A DNA stretch of 64,000 nt from Heterorhizobium halophytocola (GTDB lineage Bacteria; Pseudomonadota; Alphaproteobacteria; Rhizobiales; Rhizobiaceae): NCBI RefSeq assembly GCF_017873095.1, contig NZ_JAGGJU010000005.1, forward strand, positions 124,001 through 188,000, in the 5' to 3' direction. The notes beneath the pieces are model-generated. The model had not been told where the DNA came from. It did not search any database and was given only the letters and a program-made list of their open reading frames with translations. How positions within the stretch are numbered: the first letter of the stretch is position 1; each line of letters starts with the position of its first letter. This document shows, piece by piece, positions 28,952 to 37,805 of this stretch. The translations under genes were made by a program, and so were the position numbers.

Positions 28952-29350
28952 GGTGATTCACCTTTGAATTCTGGTCGGCTGTCTGGGAAATCGCGGTCAA
29001 ACCATGCCCGCCCTGGCTTGGCAAGCTTTTTATGCGCAGAGCTATTGGTGCGGTAGGGTCCGCGGGCCGGCATGCCAAAGACTTCGGTCCGCCGGAGCGC
29101 CGGGCACGACGGCCCTGCCACAGTCTTCTTCGCCTGTCCTCCTCCGCCCGCCGAGATCGACTGTCAGCGACGCTGCGGCCCCGCGCCATCACAGCGGCGC
29201 AACATTACAGTTATTTAATATTACTGATAGCTTCCTACTCTTTTTTGCGCCGAAATCATCGCTACATTTCAACCTGTGCGGAGTGACCATGCGCCATGGC
29301 CTTCGCCGAAAACCACCCCGCCAACAACGCAGATCTTCAGGAATACGACA
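28952..29350. other. intergenic region between divergent ribH and exported-protein gene
   Basis: About 400 bp without a convincing gene. A possible -35 (TTGACC) for ribH lies near 28999-29004 on the minus strand, with no good -10. The part next to the plus-strand gene is unusually AT-rich (29205-29275) and contains the imperfect inverted repeat CAGTTA...TTACTG (about 29208-29226), a possible operator. Nothing resembling an FMN riboswitch is visible. Confidence 0.4.
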
Positions 29351-29710
29351 ATGAACAATTTCAGCAAGTTCGCCAGTGCGACCTTCATCTCTGCCCTTGC
29401 CTTCGGTGGCGAAAGCTATGCCGCGTCGATGCCGAGCGTCGTCACGCCTTCGCAGACGGCGCAGCAGTTGAAGACCACGGCCAATCCCCGCGTCAACGTC
29501 ATCCGCGCCTCCTCCCTCAGCGACGCCGAAGACCCGAACAACTTCATCGCCGATATCAGCCCGTCCTCCCCGCAGGCCCGTGAAGTGCAGCAGGCCGTGC
29601 GGCAGAACGCATCGCTTCATCGCCAGCTCGAAGCCGAGCACGTCGAAATCCAGAACATCACCTATGCCCGGGAAGCGGCTGACGGTTCCTTCATGATCGT
29701 CGTGCGCTGA
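29351..29710 (+). CDS. exported hypothetical protein
   Basis: A 119-residue protein with a signal peptide (MNNFSKFASATFISALAFGG, cleavage near SYA-AS) and a mature part of about 95 residues, predicted helical towards the end (EVQQAVRQNASLHRQLEAEHV) and finishing in SFMIVVR. I recognise no family. ATG 29351 has AGGA seven bases upstream; the frame is open further upstream, but that part has no signal-like start. It lies on the opposite strand inside the riboflavin gene region. Confidence 0.65.
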   Translation: MNNFSKFASATFISALAFGGESYAASMPSVVTPSQTAQQLKTTANPRVNVIRASSLSDAEDPNNFIADISPSSPQAREVQQAVRQNASLHRQLEAEHVEIQNITYAREAADGSFMIVVR

Positions 29711-29875
29711 GGCGAAAGATCCGGCAATAACAAGGTGCCGACGCGCGGCCTGCCGTTCCTTCACGGCAGACAGGGCGTCGGCAAGCTGCCCTAAAAGCCG
29801 TCCGTCCAATGCAGGGCCCCTGGCCTTGCCACATCTCCCGGCATCGATCCGCGCGTCGCCGCCCGTCAGGCGGGC

Positions 29876-29900
29876 GGAACCAATTGACGCCGACGGTGTT
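29876..29900 (+). promoter_or_regulatory. EcfG/RpoE2-type promoter candidate
   Basis: GGAAC (29876-29880), 18 bp, then TT (29899-29900) fits the Sinorhizobium RpoE2 consensus GGAAC-N18/19-TT; the core -10 reads TGTT rather than CGTT, so it is slightly off. It lies about 70 bp upstream of the 25-residue ORF and the membrane protein that follows. Confidence 0.5.
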
Positions 29901-29970
29901 TTGCGAGCAGCCGCTCCCACAGAAGCGGTTCAGCAACAACATTGGGTCGGCACGCCGACGGGAGACAATC

Positions 29971-30048
29971 ATGGGTCGCGGTATTTTGCTCTGGATGCTG
30001 GGGATTCCCCTGCCAATCATCATTCTCATCATGCTGTTCTGGCACTAG
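29971..30048 (+). CDS. 25-residue hydrophobic miniprotein
   Basis: A one-helix membrane miniprotein: MGRGILLWMLGIPLPIIILI followed by MLFWH. A GGGAGA ribosome-binding site lies five bases before the ATG, and a stress-type promoter is found upstream. Very similar short peptides with GRGILLW...PIPIIIL patterns occur in many Rhizobiales (from memory), often next to small stress genes, so I regard it as a real gene. The next gene begins ten bases after its stop. Function is unknown. Confidence 0.65.
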   Translation: MGRGILLWMLGIPLPIIILIMLFWH

Positions 30049-30058
30049 GGATCACATC

Positions 30059-30964
30059 ATGTCCCTTACAGATAATACAACTGTCGCGGCGATCCCGGTC
30101 GACAGCTCGGCTTCGGCCGTCTCGTGGGCCGCGATTATCGCCGGCGCACTCGGTGCAACGGCGGTGACACTCATCCTGATGCTGGTCGGCTCCGGCCTCG
30201 GCCTTTCGCTGGTTTCGCCCTGGTCGGGCCAAAGCAGCTCGGCGGTGACCCTCGGCGCCACCGCCGCGGTCTGGATGATCCTGACCCAGTGGCTTTCGGC
30301 CGTGCTCGGCGGTTATCTTGCCGGCCGGCTGCGGACCAAATGGACAGGCATCCATACCGACGAAGTGTTCTTTCGGGACACCGTTCACGGCTTCCTTGCA
30401 TGGGCGCTTGCAACACTGATCGTGGTATCGCTTCTCGGTTCGGCTCTGACGTCGGCGCTCGGCACTGGTGTGCAGGCGACGGCGACGATCGCCGGGACCA
30501 CTGCCGCCGCGGGCGTCGCCTCGACGGCCGGCGACAAGGACGGTGCATCGGGATCGGGCTTCTCGACCGCCTACTTCACCGATGCCCTGTTGCGGCCTGA
30601 CCAGAACAACGCCGCTCCGACGGCGCAAAGCAACGAACAGGCAAGCGCCGAAGCGTCGCGGATCCTCGTCAACGCCGCAGCGGCAGGCCAGATGCCGGAC
30701 AATGACCGTAGCTATCTTGCCACGCTCGTCGCCTCGCGCACGGGACTGAGTCAGGACGAGGCACGTGCCCGGGTCGACGCCACGCTGAAGAGCATCGAGG
30801 ATGCGAAGAATGCGGCCAAGAAAGCCGCAGACGATGCCAAGAAGGCTGCCACCGGAATCGCCCTCGTCGGTGCGCTTTCCCTGCTGATCGGCGCCTTCAT
30901 TGCAAGCGTTGCCGCAGCCTTTGGCGGTCGCCTGCGCGATGACGATCCGCGCTTCATGCACTGA
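30059..30964 (+). CDS. membrane protein of the rhizobial PhnA-like group
   Basis: A 301-residue integral membrane protein with helices near residues 20-45, 60-85 and 110-135, then a Ala/Gly-rich periplasmic stretch and a coiled, lysine/alanine-rich helix (KNAAKKAADDAKKAATG near 255-271) ahead of a last helix (GALSLLIGAFIASVAAAFGG). Homologues are often named PhnA-like without evidence for a phosphonate role. It is downstream of the miniprotein and presumably shares its stress-type promoter. A strong terminator follows. Confidence 0.7.
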   Translation: MSLTDNTTVAAIPVDSSASAVSWAAIIAGALGATAVTLILMLVGSGLGLSLVSPWSGQSSSAVTLGATAAVWMILTQWLSAVLGGYLAGRLRTKWTGIHTDEVFFRDTVHGFLAWALATLIVVSLLGSALTSALGTGVQATATIAGTTAAAGVASTAGDKDGASGSGFSTAYFTDALLRPDQNNAAPTAQSNEQASAEASRILVNAAAAGQMPDNDRSYLATLVASRTGLSQDEARARVDATLKSIEDAKNAAKKAADDAKKAATGIALVGALSLLIGAFIASVAAAFGGRLRDDDPRFMH

Positions 30965-30985
30965 ACGTGATCGTGACAAACGAAG

Positions 30986-31023
30986 AAAGGGCCCGGACGC
31001 AGACGCGTCCGGGCCCTTTTGTT
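30986..31023 (+). terminator. bidirectional terminator
   Basis: Perfect fifteen-base-pair stem (30986-31000 with 31005-31019, arms beginning AAAGGGCCCGG) around the loop AGAC, followed by T residues. It separates the stress-type membrane gene from the convergent ribE and has A/T tracts on both sides. Confidence 0.92.
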
Positions 31024-31041
31024 CATGTCATCGGGGACGGT

Positions 31042-31653
31042 TTATGCCACCGGGAATTCGGCCAGACGGGCCGCATAGCGGGCCATGGTGTCAACTTCAA
31101 AATTGACGAAATCGCCGACCTGGCGCTCGCCCCAGGTCGTCACCTCCAGCGTGTGGCGGATCAGCAGAATGTCGAAGTCGCAGCCATTCACCGCATTGAC
31201 CGTCAAGGAGGTACCGTCGAGTGCGACGGAGCCCTTCGGCGCGACGAACCGGGCCAGATGCTCGGGCACACGCAACGTATAGCGGGTGGCGTCGCCCTCC
31301 TCACGGATCCCGATGATCTCGGCCTTGCCGTCGACATGGCCCGAGACGATGTGGCCGCCGAGCTCGTCGCCGATCTTCAGCGAGCGTTCGAGGTTGATGC
31401 GCGTCCCCTGGCTCCAGCTTCCGATCGTCGTCAGCCGCAGCGCCTCCTCCCAGGCCTCCACCTCGAACCAGCGCTCATTGCTGTCGGCTTCCGGCAGGCC
31501 GGTGACCGTCAGGCAGGTGCCGGCATGAGAAATCGAAGCCCCCATATCGATGGTTTGAGGATCATAATTGGTCCTGACCTTCAGCCGCACGCCTTCGTTC
31601 AAAGGGGTGATCGTGTCGATTTCACCGACATCGGTGACAATTCCGGTAAACAT
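31042..31653 (-). CDS. ribE: riboflavin synthase alpha chain
   Basis: Final enzyme of riboflavin synthesis, dismutating two lumazines. The 203-residue product contains the two tandem lumazine-binding repeats: the first starts MFTGIVTDVGEID, with SISHAGTCLTVTGL; the second has LERSLKIGDELGGHIVSGHVD and SVALDGTSLTVNAVNG. The ATG overlaps the ribD stop by one base (TGATG), so translation is coupled. It is the last gene of the glyA-nrdR-ribD-ribE run. Confidence 0.96.
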   Translation of the reverse strand: MFTGIVTDVGEIDTITPLNEGVRLKVRTNYDPQTIDMGASISHAGTCLTVTGLPEADSNERWFEVEAWEEALRLTTIGSWSQGTRINLERSLKIGDELGGHIVSGHVDGKAEIIGIREEGDATRYTLRVPEHLARFVAPKGSVALDGTSLTVNAVNGCDFDILLIRHTLEVTTWGERQVGDFVNFEVDTMARYAARLAEFPVA

Positions 31654-32792
31654 CAAAGCGCTCTTTCATACTGTCTCAGGCGGTCCTTGCCGACGGGTCT
31701 GTCGTCCACAAGCGCGAATCCATGCGGAATATCGGCGGGGGTGACGGGCGATTCAATCCCGCCCGCGCCTATTTCCATGTCCGCGGTGTAAAGATCGATC
31801 CGGTCGACCAGGTCCAAATTCCGGAATGCGGCCGCGACCTGCGCGCCCCCCTCGACCATCAGGGTGGAGACTCCGCGAACCGCCAGCTGGTGCAGCAGAT
31901 CCCGCAGATCGAGCGCCTCCATCACCTCGACACCGGCAGCTTCGAGCGCCAGACGGCGCGCCGCACGATCTAAATTCGCGGTGTCCTCAACGGCGGTATG
32001 CTCCGATGGTCCCGACACTTGCCACGCCAGCGCTCCGCCGGACGGGATCGACACCACGGCCACGGGAACGCCAGATGCCGACCGGACCAATTTCGACGTC
32101 AGCGACAAGCCGAAATCCCGGTCGAGCACGATACGGAACGGCGAGCGATCCTCCAGGCCTGCGAGCCGCACCGTCAACTCCGGGTCATCGGCCAGGGCGG
32201 TGCCGCTGCCGACCAGAATGGCATCGCTTTTCGCGCGCAGCCGGTGGACCTCGGCCTTCACCTCCGGCCCGGTGATCGCGATTTCCGTGCCGCGGCGGCC
32301 CAGCATCCCGTCTGCCGAAACGGCGAGCTTGAGGATGACATAGGGGCGGCCCTTTGTCTGGCGGGAGAGATAGCCGGCAAGCGCGCGGGCCGCCTCCGCC
32401 TTCAGCACACCGGTTTCGACGAGTATGCCGGCATCCTCCAGGCGCTTGAGGCCGCGGCCGGAAACGCGGGTGTCCGGATCGCTGAGCGCGACGACCACCC
32501 GCGCGACGCCTGCCACAATCAGGGCATCGGCACAGGGCGGTGTGCGTCCGAAATGGGAACAGGGTTCAAGCGTGACATAGACCGTTGCCCCCCTCGCCTT
32601 CTCGCCCGCTTCGGCCAGCGCCTGCGGCTCGGCATGGGGACGACCGCCGATCGCGGTAACGGCCCGGCCGACCACTTCGCCGTCCTTGACGACAATGCAG
32701 CCGACGGAGGGATTGGTCGAGGTCTGGCCGAGATGGGTCAGCGAAAGCGCAATCGCCTGGCCCATGAAACCTTCGTCGTCAGCCCGGCTCAA
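31653..32792 (-). CDS. ribD: bifunctional riboflavin deaminase/reductase
   Basis: Two-domain enzyme for the second and third steps of riboflavin synthesis. Residues 1-150 are the zinc deaminase (HAEPQAL and EPCSHFGRTPPC motifs); residues 150-375 are the NADPH reductase (PYVILKLAVSADGM, ILVGSGTALADDPELTVR, MVEGGAQVAAAF). Start is uncertain: TTG 32792 gives MSRADDEGFMGQAIAL and aligns best with other RibD starts, while ATG 32765 has AAGG at good spacing. It begins four bases after the nrdR stop. Confidence 0.95.
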   Translation of the reverse strand: MSRADDEGFMGQAIALSLTHLGQTSTNPSVGCIVVKDGEVVGRAVTAIGGRPHAEPQALAEAGEKARGATVYVTLEPCSHFGRTPPCADALIVAGVARVVVALSDPDTRVSGRGLKRLEDAGILVETGVLKAEAARALAGYLSRQTKGRPYVILKLAVSADGMLGRRGTEIAITGPEVKAEVHRLRAKSDAILVGSGTALADDPELTVRLAGLEDRSPFRIVLDRDFGLSLTSKLVRSASGVPVAVVSIPSGGALAWQVSGPSEHTAVEDTANLDRAARRLALEAAGVEVMEALDLRDLLHQLAVRGVSTLMVEGGAQVAAAFRNLDLVDRIDLYTADMEIGAGGIESPVTPADIPHGFALVDDRPVGKDRLRQYERAL

Positions 32793-32796
32793 CGGC

Positions 32797-33273
32797 CTAC
32801 TCTATAGCATTGTCGCGGGAGATCCGGGCGCTGATCTCGTTGATCAGGTTCTCGAAATCCTCCGCATGAGAGAAGTCGCGGTAGACGGACGCATAGCGCA
32901 CGAAGCCGACGTCATCGAGACCCTTCAGCGCTTCCAGCACCTGCAGGCCGATCTGCTCGGACGAGATCTCGACCTCGCCGGAGCTTTCCAATCGCCGGAC
33001 GATGCCCGACACGGCCCGCTCGATGCGCTCGGCATCGACGGGTCGTTTGCGGAGCGCGATCTGGAACGACCTGACAAGCTTGTTGCGGTCGAAGACCGCC
33101 TTGCGGCCGGTCTTCTTCACCACCATCAACTCGCGCAACTGCACGCGCTCGAAGGTCGTGAAGCGGCCGCCGCAATCGGGGCAGATGCGCCGCCGGCGGA
33201 TCGAGGTATTGTCCTCGGCAGGCCGGGAATCCTTGACCTGCGTGTCGTCCGAGCCGCAGAAAGGGCAGCGCAT
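32797..33273 (-). CDS. nrdR: transcriptional repressor NrdR
   Basis: A 158-residue regulator that represses ribonucleotide reductase genes according to the ATP/dATP balance. It has the N-terminal zinc ribbon with four cysteines ([18 protein letters not shown] and [12 protein letters not shown]), followed by the ATP-cone domain ([25 protein letters not shown]). The location between glyA and ribD is conserved in rhizobia. Spacing to both neighbours is short, so it is part of one operon. Confidence 0.97.
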   Translation of the reverse strand: MRCPFCGSDDTQVKDSRPAEDNTSIRRRRICPDCGGRFTTFERVQLRELMVVKKTGRKAVFDRNKLVRSFQIALRKRPVDAERIERAVSGIVRRLESSGEVEISSEQIGLQVLEALKGLDDVGFVRYASVYRDFSHAEDFENLINEISARISRDNAIE

Positions 33274-33291
33274 CGTTAAAGCCTCGACTGC

Positions 33292-34581
33292 TTACATGTA
33301 GGGGTACATCGGGAAACGGCCCGTGAGGGCCACGACCTTTTCGCGGACGGCTGCTTCGACGGCGGCATTGCCCTCGTCGGAATTGGCGGCCTTCAGCCCG
33401 TCGAGAACCTCGACGATCAGATTGCCGATTTCCTTGAATTCCGCTTCCTTGAAGCCGCGCGTCGTGCCGGCCGGGGTGCCGAGACGCACGCCCGAGGTGA
33501 CGAAGGGCTTTTCCGGGTCGAAGGGAATGCCGTTCTTGTTGCAGGTGACATAGGCGCGGCCGAGGGCTGCCTCCGCACGCTTGCCGGTCGCGTTCTTCTT
33601 GCGCAGGTCAACCAGCATCAGGTGGTTGTCGGTGCCGCCGGAGACGATGTCGAGACCACCTGCGACCAGCGTCTCGGACAGCGCCTTGGCGTTCTTTACC
33701 ACCTGGGCGGCGTAATCCTTGAATTCCGGCTTCAGCGCCTCGCCGAAGGCAACGGCCTTGGCGGCGATGACATGCATCAGCGGGCCGCCCTGCAGACCGG
33801 GGAAGACGGCCGAGTTGATCTTCTTGGCGATCGCCTCGTCATTGGTCAGCACCATGCCGCCGCGCGGACCGCGCAACGACTTGTGGGTGGTGGTGGTCGC
33901 GACATGGCAATGCGGGAACGGCGACGGATGCTGGCCACCGGCCACCAGACCGGCGATATGCGCCATGTCGACCATCAGATAAGCGCCGACTTCATCGGCG
34001 ATTTCGCGGAAGCGCTTCCAGTCCCAGATGCGCGAATAGGCGGTGCCACCGGCAATGATCAGCTTCGGCTTGCTCGCGCGCGCCTTCTCGGCGACCTCGT
34101 CCATGTCGAGCAGGTGATCTTCCTCGCGCACGCCATAGGAGACGACGTTGAACCATTTGCCGGACATGTTGACCGGCGACCCGTGGGTCAGGTGACCACC
34201 CGAATTCAGGTCGAGGCCCATGAAGGTGTCGCCCGGCTGCAGAAGCGCCAGGAACACGGCCTGGTTCATCTGGCTGCCGGAATTGGGCTGGACATTGGCA
34301 AAATCGACGCCGAACAGCTGCTTGGCACGCTCGATCGCCAGCTCCTCGGCGATATCGACGAACTGGCAGCCGCCGTAATAGCGCTTGCCCGGATAGCCCT
34401 CGGCATATTTGTTGGTCATGATCGAGCCCTGCGCTTCGAGCACGGCGCGGCTGACGATGTTTTCAGAGGCGATCAGTTCGATCTCGTGACGTTGACGACC
34501 CAGTTCCTTCTCAATCGCGCCGAAGATATCCGGATCGCTTTCAGCAAGCGGGCGAGAGAAGAATGCATCGGTATTCGACAT
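33292..34581 (-). CDS. glyA: serine hydroxymethyltransferase
   Basis: PLP enzyme that makes glycine and methylene-tetrahydrofolate from serine. The 429-residue protein has [20 protein letters not shown] near residue 37, [20 protein letters not shown], and the PLP-lysine motif [17 protein letters not shown] 34581 (MSNTDAFF) is preceded by GAGGAG. It is the first gene of the nrdR-ribD-ribE group and presumably drives it. The C terminus (FPMYPYM) is normal. Confidence 0.97.
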   Translation of the reverse strand: MSNTDAFFSRPLAESDPDIFGAIEKELGRQRHEIELIASENIVSRAVLEAQGSIMTNKYAEGYPGKRYYGGCQFVDIAEELAIERAKQLFGVDFANVQPNSGSQMNQAVFLALLQPGDTFMGLDLNSGGHLTHGSPVNMSGKWFNVVSYGVREEDHLLDMDEVAEKARASKPKLIIAGGTAYSRIWDWKRFREIADEVGAYLMVDMAHIAGLVAGGQHPSPFPHCHVATTTTHKSLRGPRGGMVLTNDEAIAKKINSAVFPGLQGGPLMHVIAAKAVAFGEALKPEFKDYAAQVVKNAKALSETLVAGGLDIVSGGTDNHLMLVDLRKKNATGKRAEAALGRAYVTCNKNGIPFDPEKPFVTSGVRLGTPAGTTRGFKEAEFKEIGNLIVEVLDGLKAANSDEGNAAVEAAVREKVVALTGRFPMYPYM

Positions 34582-34784
34582 GGTCAAAGGCTCCTCAACG
34601 GGTGATGGTGAGGGTCTTAACGCTCCGGCTTTGCAAGGGCAATACGAGACGCGACATTTGCAGATCAAAGAGCGATGCCGTGCAGCGATCCGCCATCAAA
34701 GGCACGCTTCCACCGCTGTTTTCCCTGCAGGCACCCTCTTCCAGGCGTGTGCCATTCAGGGACGATCGCCCCTATCGGGCACCG

Positions 34785-34830
34785 TACAAACGAAACGGGC
34801 GGCGCATCGCTCGTATGCACCGCCCGTTTC
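34785..34830 (-). terminator. ldtP terminator
   Basis: Inverted repeat with arms GAAACGGGCGG (34792-34802) and CCGCCCGTTTC (34820-34830), extended by a mismatched GCAT/ATGC segment. On the minus strand the stem is followed by GTTTGT. It lies just downstream of the L,D-transpeptidase stop. Confidence 0.8.
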
Positions 34831-34851
34831 AAATTGATACTGAACCCGCAT

Positions 34852-36183
34852 TTATTGCGGCAGGATGTCGTCCTCGATCGAGCCGGCCGGCTGTTCGACG
34901 CCGATATTGGCCTGCAGCGCCAGCTGCGCGTCGCCATCCTTGTGGTAGATGTCGTCGCGGAACTGGACGATATTGTCCTTGGACGACCATGCGGTGATGT
35001 AGACCCAGTGCACACCGATGTCGTCGGCAACCTTGATCGGTGTGCTGACGCGGGTCGCGATCACCTGCTCGATATGCTGGCGGTCCCAGCCGGGCGTGTT
35101 CTTCAGCACCCAGACCACGAGGTCGCGGACGTTCTGGACGCGCACGCAGCCGGACGATTCGAAACGCATCAGCTTGTTGAACAGGCCCTGTGTCGGCGTA
35201 TCGTGCATGTAGACGGCATCGGGGCTCGGGAAATTGATCTTCACCGAAGACATCGCGTTGATCTTGCCGGGGTCCTGGCGGAAGGTCAGGTTTGGGGCCT
35301 TCGGCGCGAACCAGTCGATCGTCTCGGGCGCCACCTCGTTACCGCTGCCGTCGATCAGGCGGATGTTGTTGCGGGCCAGATAGGTCGGATCCTTCTGCAT
35401 CAGCGGCATGATGTCCTTCTGGACGATCGAGCGCGGTGCCGTCCAGTAGGGATTGAGGATGATGTCGGAGACCTTGGATTCGACGAGCGGCGACGGGCGG
35501 CTTTCGCGGCCGACGATGGCCGTGTTGCGCAGCGCGACCGTATCGTTCTCGACCGCCTCGACATGGGCCGCCGGAATGTTGACGACGATGTAGCGCTGGC
35601 CAAGATCCGGCTTCAGCTCCTCGAAGCGCTGCAGGTTCTTGTTGAGCTGCATCAGGCGGGTATCGGCCGAGACGTTGAGCGCCTTCAGCGAGAACTCGCC
35701 GAGCACGCCGTCATCCGGCAGGCCATGACGGGCCTGGAAACGCTTGACCGCGCCATCGACATAGCTGTCGAAGGAATTCGACATGCCGGCCGAGCGCGGC
35801 AGGTCGCCGGAGACCATCAGACGCTGGCGCAGCACGGCGACGGCCGGATCGACCGAGCCGAGACGCAGCGCGTCACCGGTCGGATTGACCTGCGGCCAGC
35901 CGCCATTGGCAACGATCGCCTGATATTCGCCGATCGCCTGGAGAATATTGATCTTGTTGTTCGGGCTCAGCATCGGAACGTTGGAGATCACGTTCGCAGC
36001 GCCGCTGGACGCCTTGGCATCGAACTGGTCGTCCCAATTGCCGCGGCGCGGCGCGTTGATGAGTTCGTCCAGTGCCGAGGACTGCGCCATCGCCGTTCCG
36101 GCTACAGCAGACATTGCGGCAGTCGCAGCGCCACGCAGCAGAGTACGGCGCGACAGTGCGACAAGATCGGTTTTGTTCGACAT
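34852..36183 (-). CDS. ldtP: L,D-transpeptidase (YcbB-like)
   Basis: Periplasmic enzyme that forms 3-3 cross-links in peptidoglycan or attaches proteins to it; rhizobia rely heavily on such links. The 443-residue protein has a twin-arginine signal (SRRTLLRG followed by a hydrophobic stretch and AMA-Q), a peptidoglycan-binding-like segment near 115-195 (YVDGAVKRFQARHGLPDDGVLG), and the catalytic YkuD-type domain with MHDTPTQ and SSGCVRVQ (catalytic Cys near residue 346). ATG 36183 follows TAGGAA. The regulator gene ldtR is upstream on the same strand, with a structured 397-bp gap. Confidence 0.88.
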   Translation of the reverse strand: MSNKTDLVALSRRTLLRGAATAAMSAVAGTAMAQSSALDELINAPRRGNWDDQFDAKASSGAANVISNVPMLSPNNKINILQAIGEYQAIVANGGWPQVNPTGDALRLGSVDPAVAVLRQRLMVSGDLPRSAGMSNSFDSYVDGAVKRFQARHGLPDDGVLGEFSLKALNVSADTRLMQLNKNLQRFEELKPDLGQRYIVVNIPAAHVEAVENDTVALRNTAIVGRESRPSPLVESKVSDIILNPYWTAPRSIVQKDIMPLMQKDPTYLARNNIRLIDGSGNEVAPETIDWFAPKAPNLTFRQDPGKINAMSSVKINFPSPDAVYMHDTPTQGLFNKLMRFESSGCVRVQNVRDLVVWVLKNTPGWDRQHIEQVIATRVSTPIKVADDIGVHWVYITAWSSKDNIVQFRDDIYHKDGDAQLALQANIGVEQPAGSIEDDILPQ

Positions 36184-36580
36184 GATTCCTATCAATTCCC
36201 CAGCAATCGGACGGAGTTGCCCATGTTCGTCCAGCTTAGAAGACGCCTTGATGCCAAAAGTTCCACAGGGAACCATGGGTTACGGGCCAAATAATGAGCG
36301 GCGAGGCAACCTTGCCGCTCCCATAGCAATATGGCCAATTCGTGTCGCGTAGCGGGCGCTCACGTAAGCGTTAGACGGCGTGAGCGGATAAGGCAACCAC
36401 TGGGCGAATTTTACGCGAAGAACGAAAGGGCCATGCCGCACGACCGGTAGAACGGCAGGCGGGCGCTGCGGTGCAAATGCACCGAGCGCCGCCTTGCATG
36501 GCTCGCAGGACTGGAGATCCGGCAGTTGCCGTCCGGCAACCGAAAGCTCTGGTGGATCAGAGCGTTATCTCGCGTTCCTG
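36184..36580 (-). promoter_or_regulatory. structured ldtR-ldtP intergenic region
   Basis: A 397-bp gap with several strong inverted repeats: 36296-36320 (GAGCGGC.AGG caa CCT.GCCGCTC), 36357-36386 (CGCTCACG-N14-CGTGAGCG), 36462-36490 (GGCGCT, bulged G, CGGTGC, AAAT loop, GCACCGAGCGCC) and 36525-36540 (GTTGCCG-TC-CGGCAAC). No open frame with a credible ribosome-binding site is seen. The repeats could be LdtR operators, leader RNA hairpins or a small RNA. A loose GGAAC-N18-TT stands at 36264-36240 on the minus strand. Confidence 0.5.
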
Positions 36581-37090
36581 TCAGAGGCGATAAGCGATGC
36601 TGTCGTTCCAGAAACGGTCCAGACGCTGCAGCAGCTTGTTCATTTCGGAGAATTCGTTCTCGCCGATGCCGCCGACCTTCTCGATCGAACCGATGTGGCG
36701 GTCGTAGAGCCGGGCAACCGTGGTGGCGATATCCTGGCCTTCCTGGGTCAGGCTGATACGCACCGAACGACGGTCGATTCGCGAACGCTGGTGGTTGATG
36801 TAGCCGAGGTCGACGAGCTTCTTGACGTTGTAGGACACGTTGGAGCCGAGATAGTAACCGCGCGAGCGCAGTTCGCCGGCCGTCAGTTCCGAATTGCCGA
36901 TGTTGAAGAGCAGCAGAGCCTGCACGGCATTGACGTCGGAGCGACCTTCGCGGTCGAATTCATCCTTGACCACATCGAGTAGGCGGCGGTGCAGCCGCTC
37001 GACGAGGTGAAGGGATTCCAGATAGAGCGAACGGATCGCGTCGTCCTGGATTTCGGTTTCGGCCATCTTCGGCTTGGTGTTCGTGTTCAT
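36581..37090 (-). CDS. ldtR: MarR-family regulator LdtR
   Basis: A 169-residue winged-helix regulator of the MarR family. The DNA-binding region is AGELRSRGYYLGSNVSYNVKK to LTQEG (residues 72-115), with flanking dimerisation helices. Together with the L,D-transpeptidase next to it, this matches LdtR described in Liberibacter asiaticus and Sinorhizobium, where it activates the transpeptidase gene and affects osmotic tolerance. The assignment here is by gene pair and protein likeness. A GAGGC precedes the ATG. Confidence 0.85.
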   Translation of the reverse strand: MNTNTKPKMAETEIQDDAIRSLYLESLHLVERLHRRLLDVVKDEFDREGRSDVNAVQALLLFNIGNSELTAGELRSRGYYLGSNVSYNVKKLVDLGYINHQRSRIDRRSVRISLTQEGQDIATTVARLYDRHIGSIEKVGGIGENEFSEMNKLLQRLDRFWNDSIAYRL

Positions 37091-37227
37091 CGGTCTGCCT
37101 CACTGTTTGGTTTGGCGGTTGTTTTTCTGCCCGCCTTGTGAGTGACCCTATCGAATGCCTATAAAATTCTATTTAAAACCTAAGCTTAACAGCCCCTTAC
37201 CGGAAGATGAGTGACAATCACGGTAAA

Positions 37228-37656
37228 TCAAATCTTATACGGTTCGGCACGTTGCCTGCCCTGGAACCAGATCGCGGCGCGAAACGTGACATAGACGGCC
37301 GCCACCAGAATATGACTGATCACGACGATCCGGTGATCGCCAAAGGTCTGCGTCCAGACGACGAACATGGCGAGTTGCAGGCCGGCGGCAATGGTCCAGA
37401 TCACCGGCCCCCAGGAACTGGCGAGCCACAGGCCGAGGGCGGCGACCGGAAAGATGACGGCGAGCGAGGTGGCCGCCGCACGCCATGGCAGGCTCAGCAG
37501 ATCGAAGCGTCCGAACCCGCCGTCGGAATAGCCGACCAGCATGCCCCAGTAGGTCAGACCGAACCACAGGCAAGACAGCGCCACGATCCGCAAAAAGATG
37601 ACATAGAGGATGTCGGTGAGGCTCGGTCGCAGCAGTTGCGAAGAATCATCGTCCAT
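37228..37656 (-). CDS. DUF6163-type membrane protein
   Basis: A 142-residue membrane protein with four predicted helices (starting at LYVIFLRIVALSCLWFGLT, AAATSLAVIFPVAALGLWL, GPVIWTIAAGLQLAMFVVW and IVVISHILVAAVYVTFRAA). The N terminus MDDDSSQLLRPSLTDI and the layout match the DUF6163 group of rhizobia; function is unknown. GGAG lies six bases before the ATG. It is divergent from hemB, 149 bp away. Confidence 0.7.
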   Translation of the reverse strand: MDDDSSQLLRPSLTDILYVIFLRIVALSCLWFGLTYWGMLVGYSDGGFGRFDLLSLPWRAAATSLAVIFPVAALGLWLASSWGPVIWTIAAGLQLAMFVVWTQTFGDHRIVVISHILVAAVYVTFRAAIWFQGRQRAEPYKI

Positions 37657-37805
37657 GGGCTCTCCATAGCCAAAATGCGGCCGGCAGGCCAGATCGCCGC
37701 AGCGGCAGCTTGCCGCTTTGGCAGGTCTCGTCATTGGTGCTAAGACCGGAAACCGATGATAGGGAGCGGTAAGGCGTTCCACAAGACTGCGGAAGGACCA
37801 GAGGC

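Noticed and set aside
28952..29350. FMN riboswitch upstream of ribH
   Set aside because: The conserved RFN element blocks could not be found on either strand.
36240..36264. GGAAC-N18-TT on the minus strand upstream of the L,D-transpeptidase gene as an EcfG promoter
   Set aside because: The -10 core is TCTT rather than CGTT, so I keep it only as a weak note in the intergenic entry.
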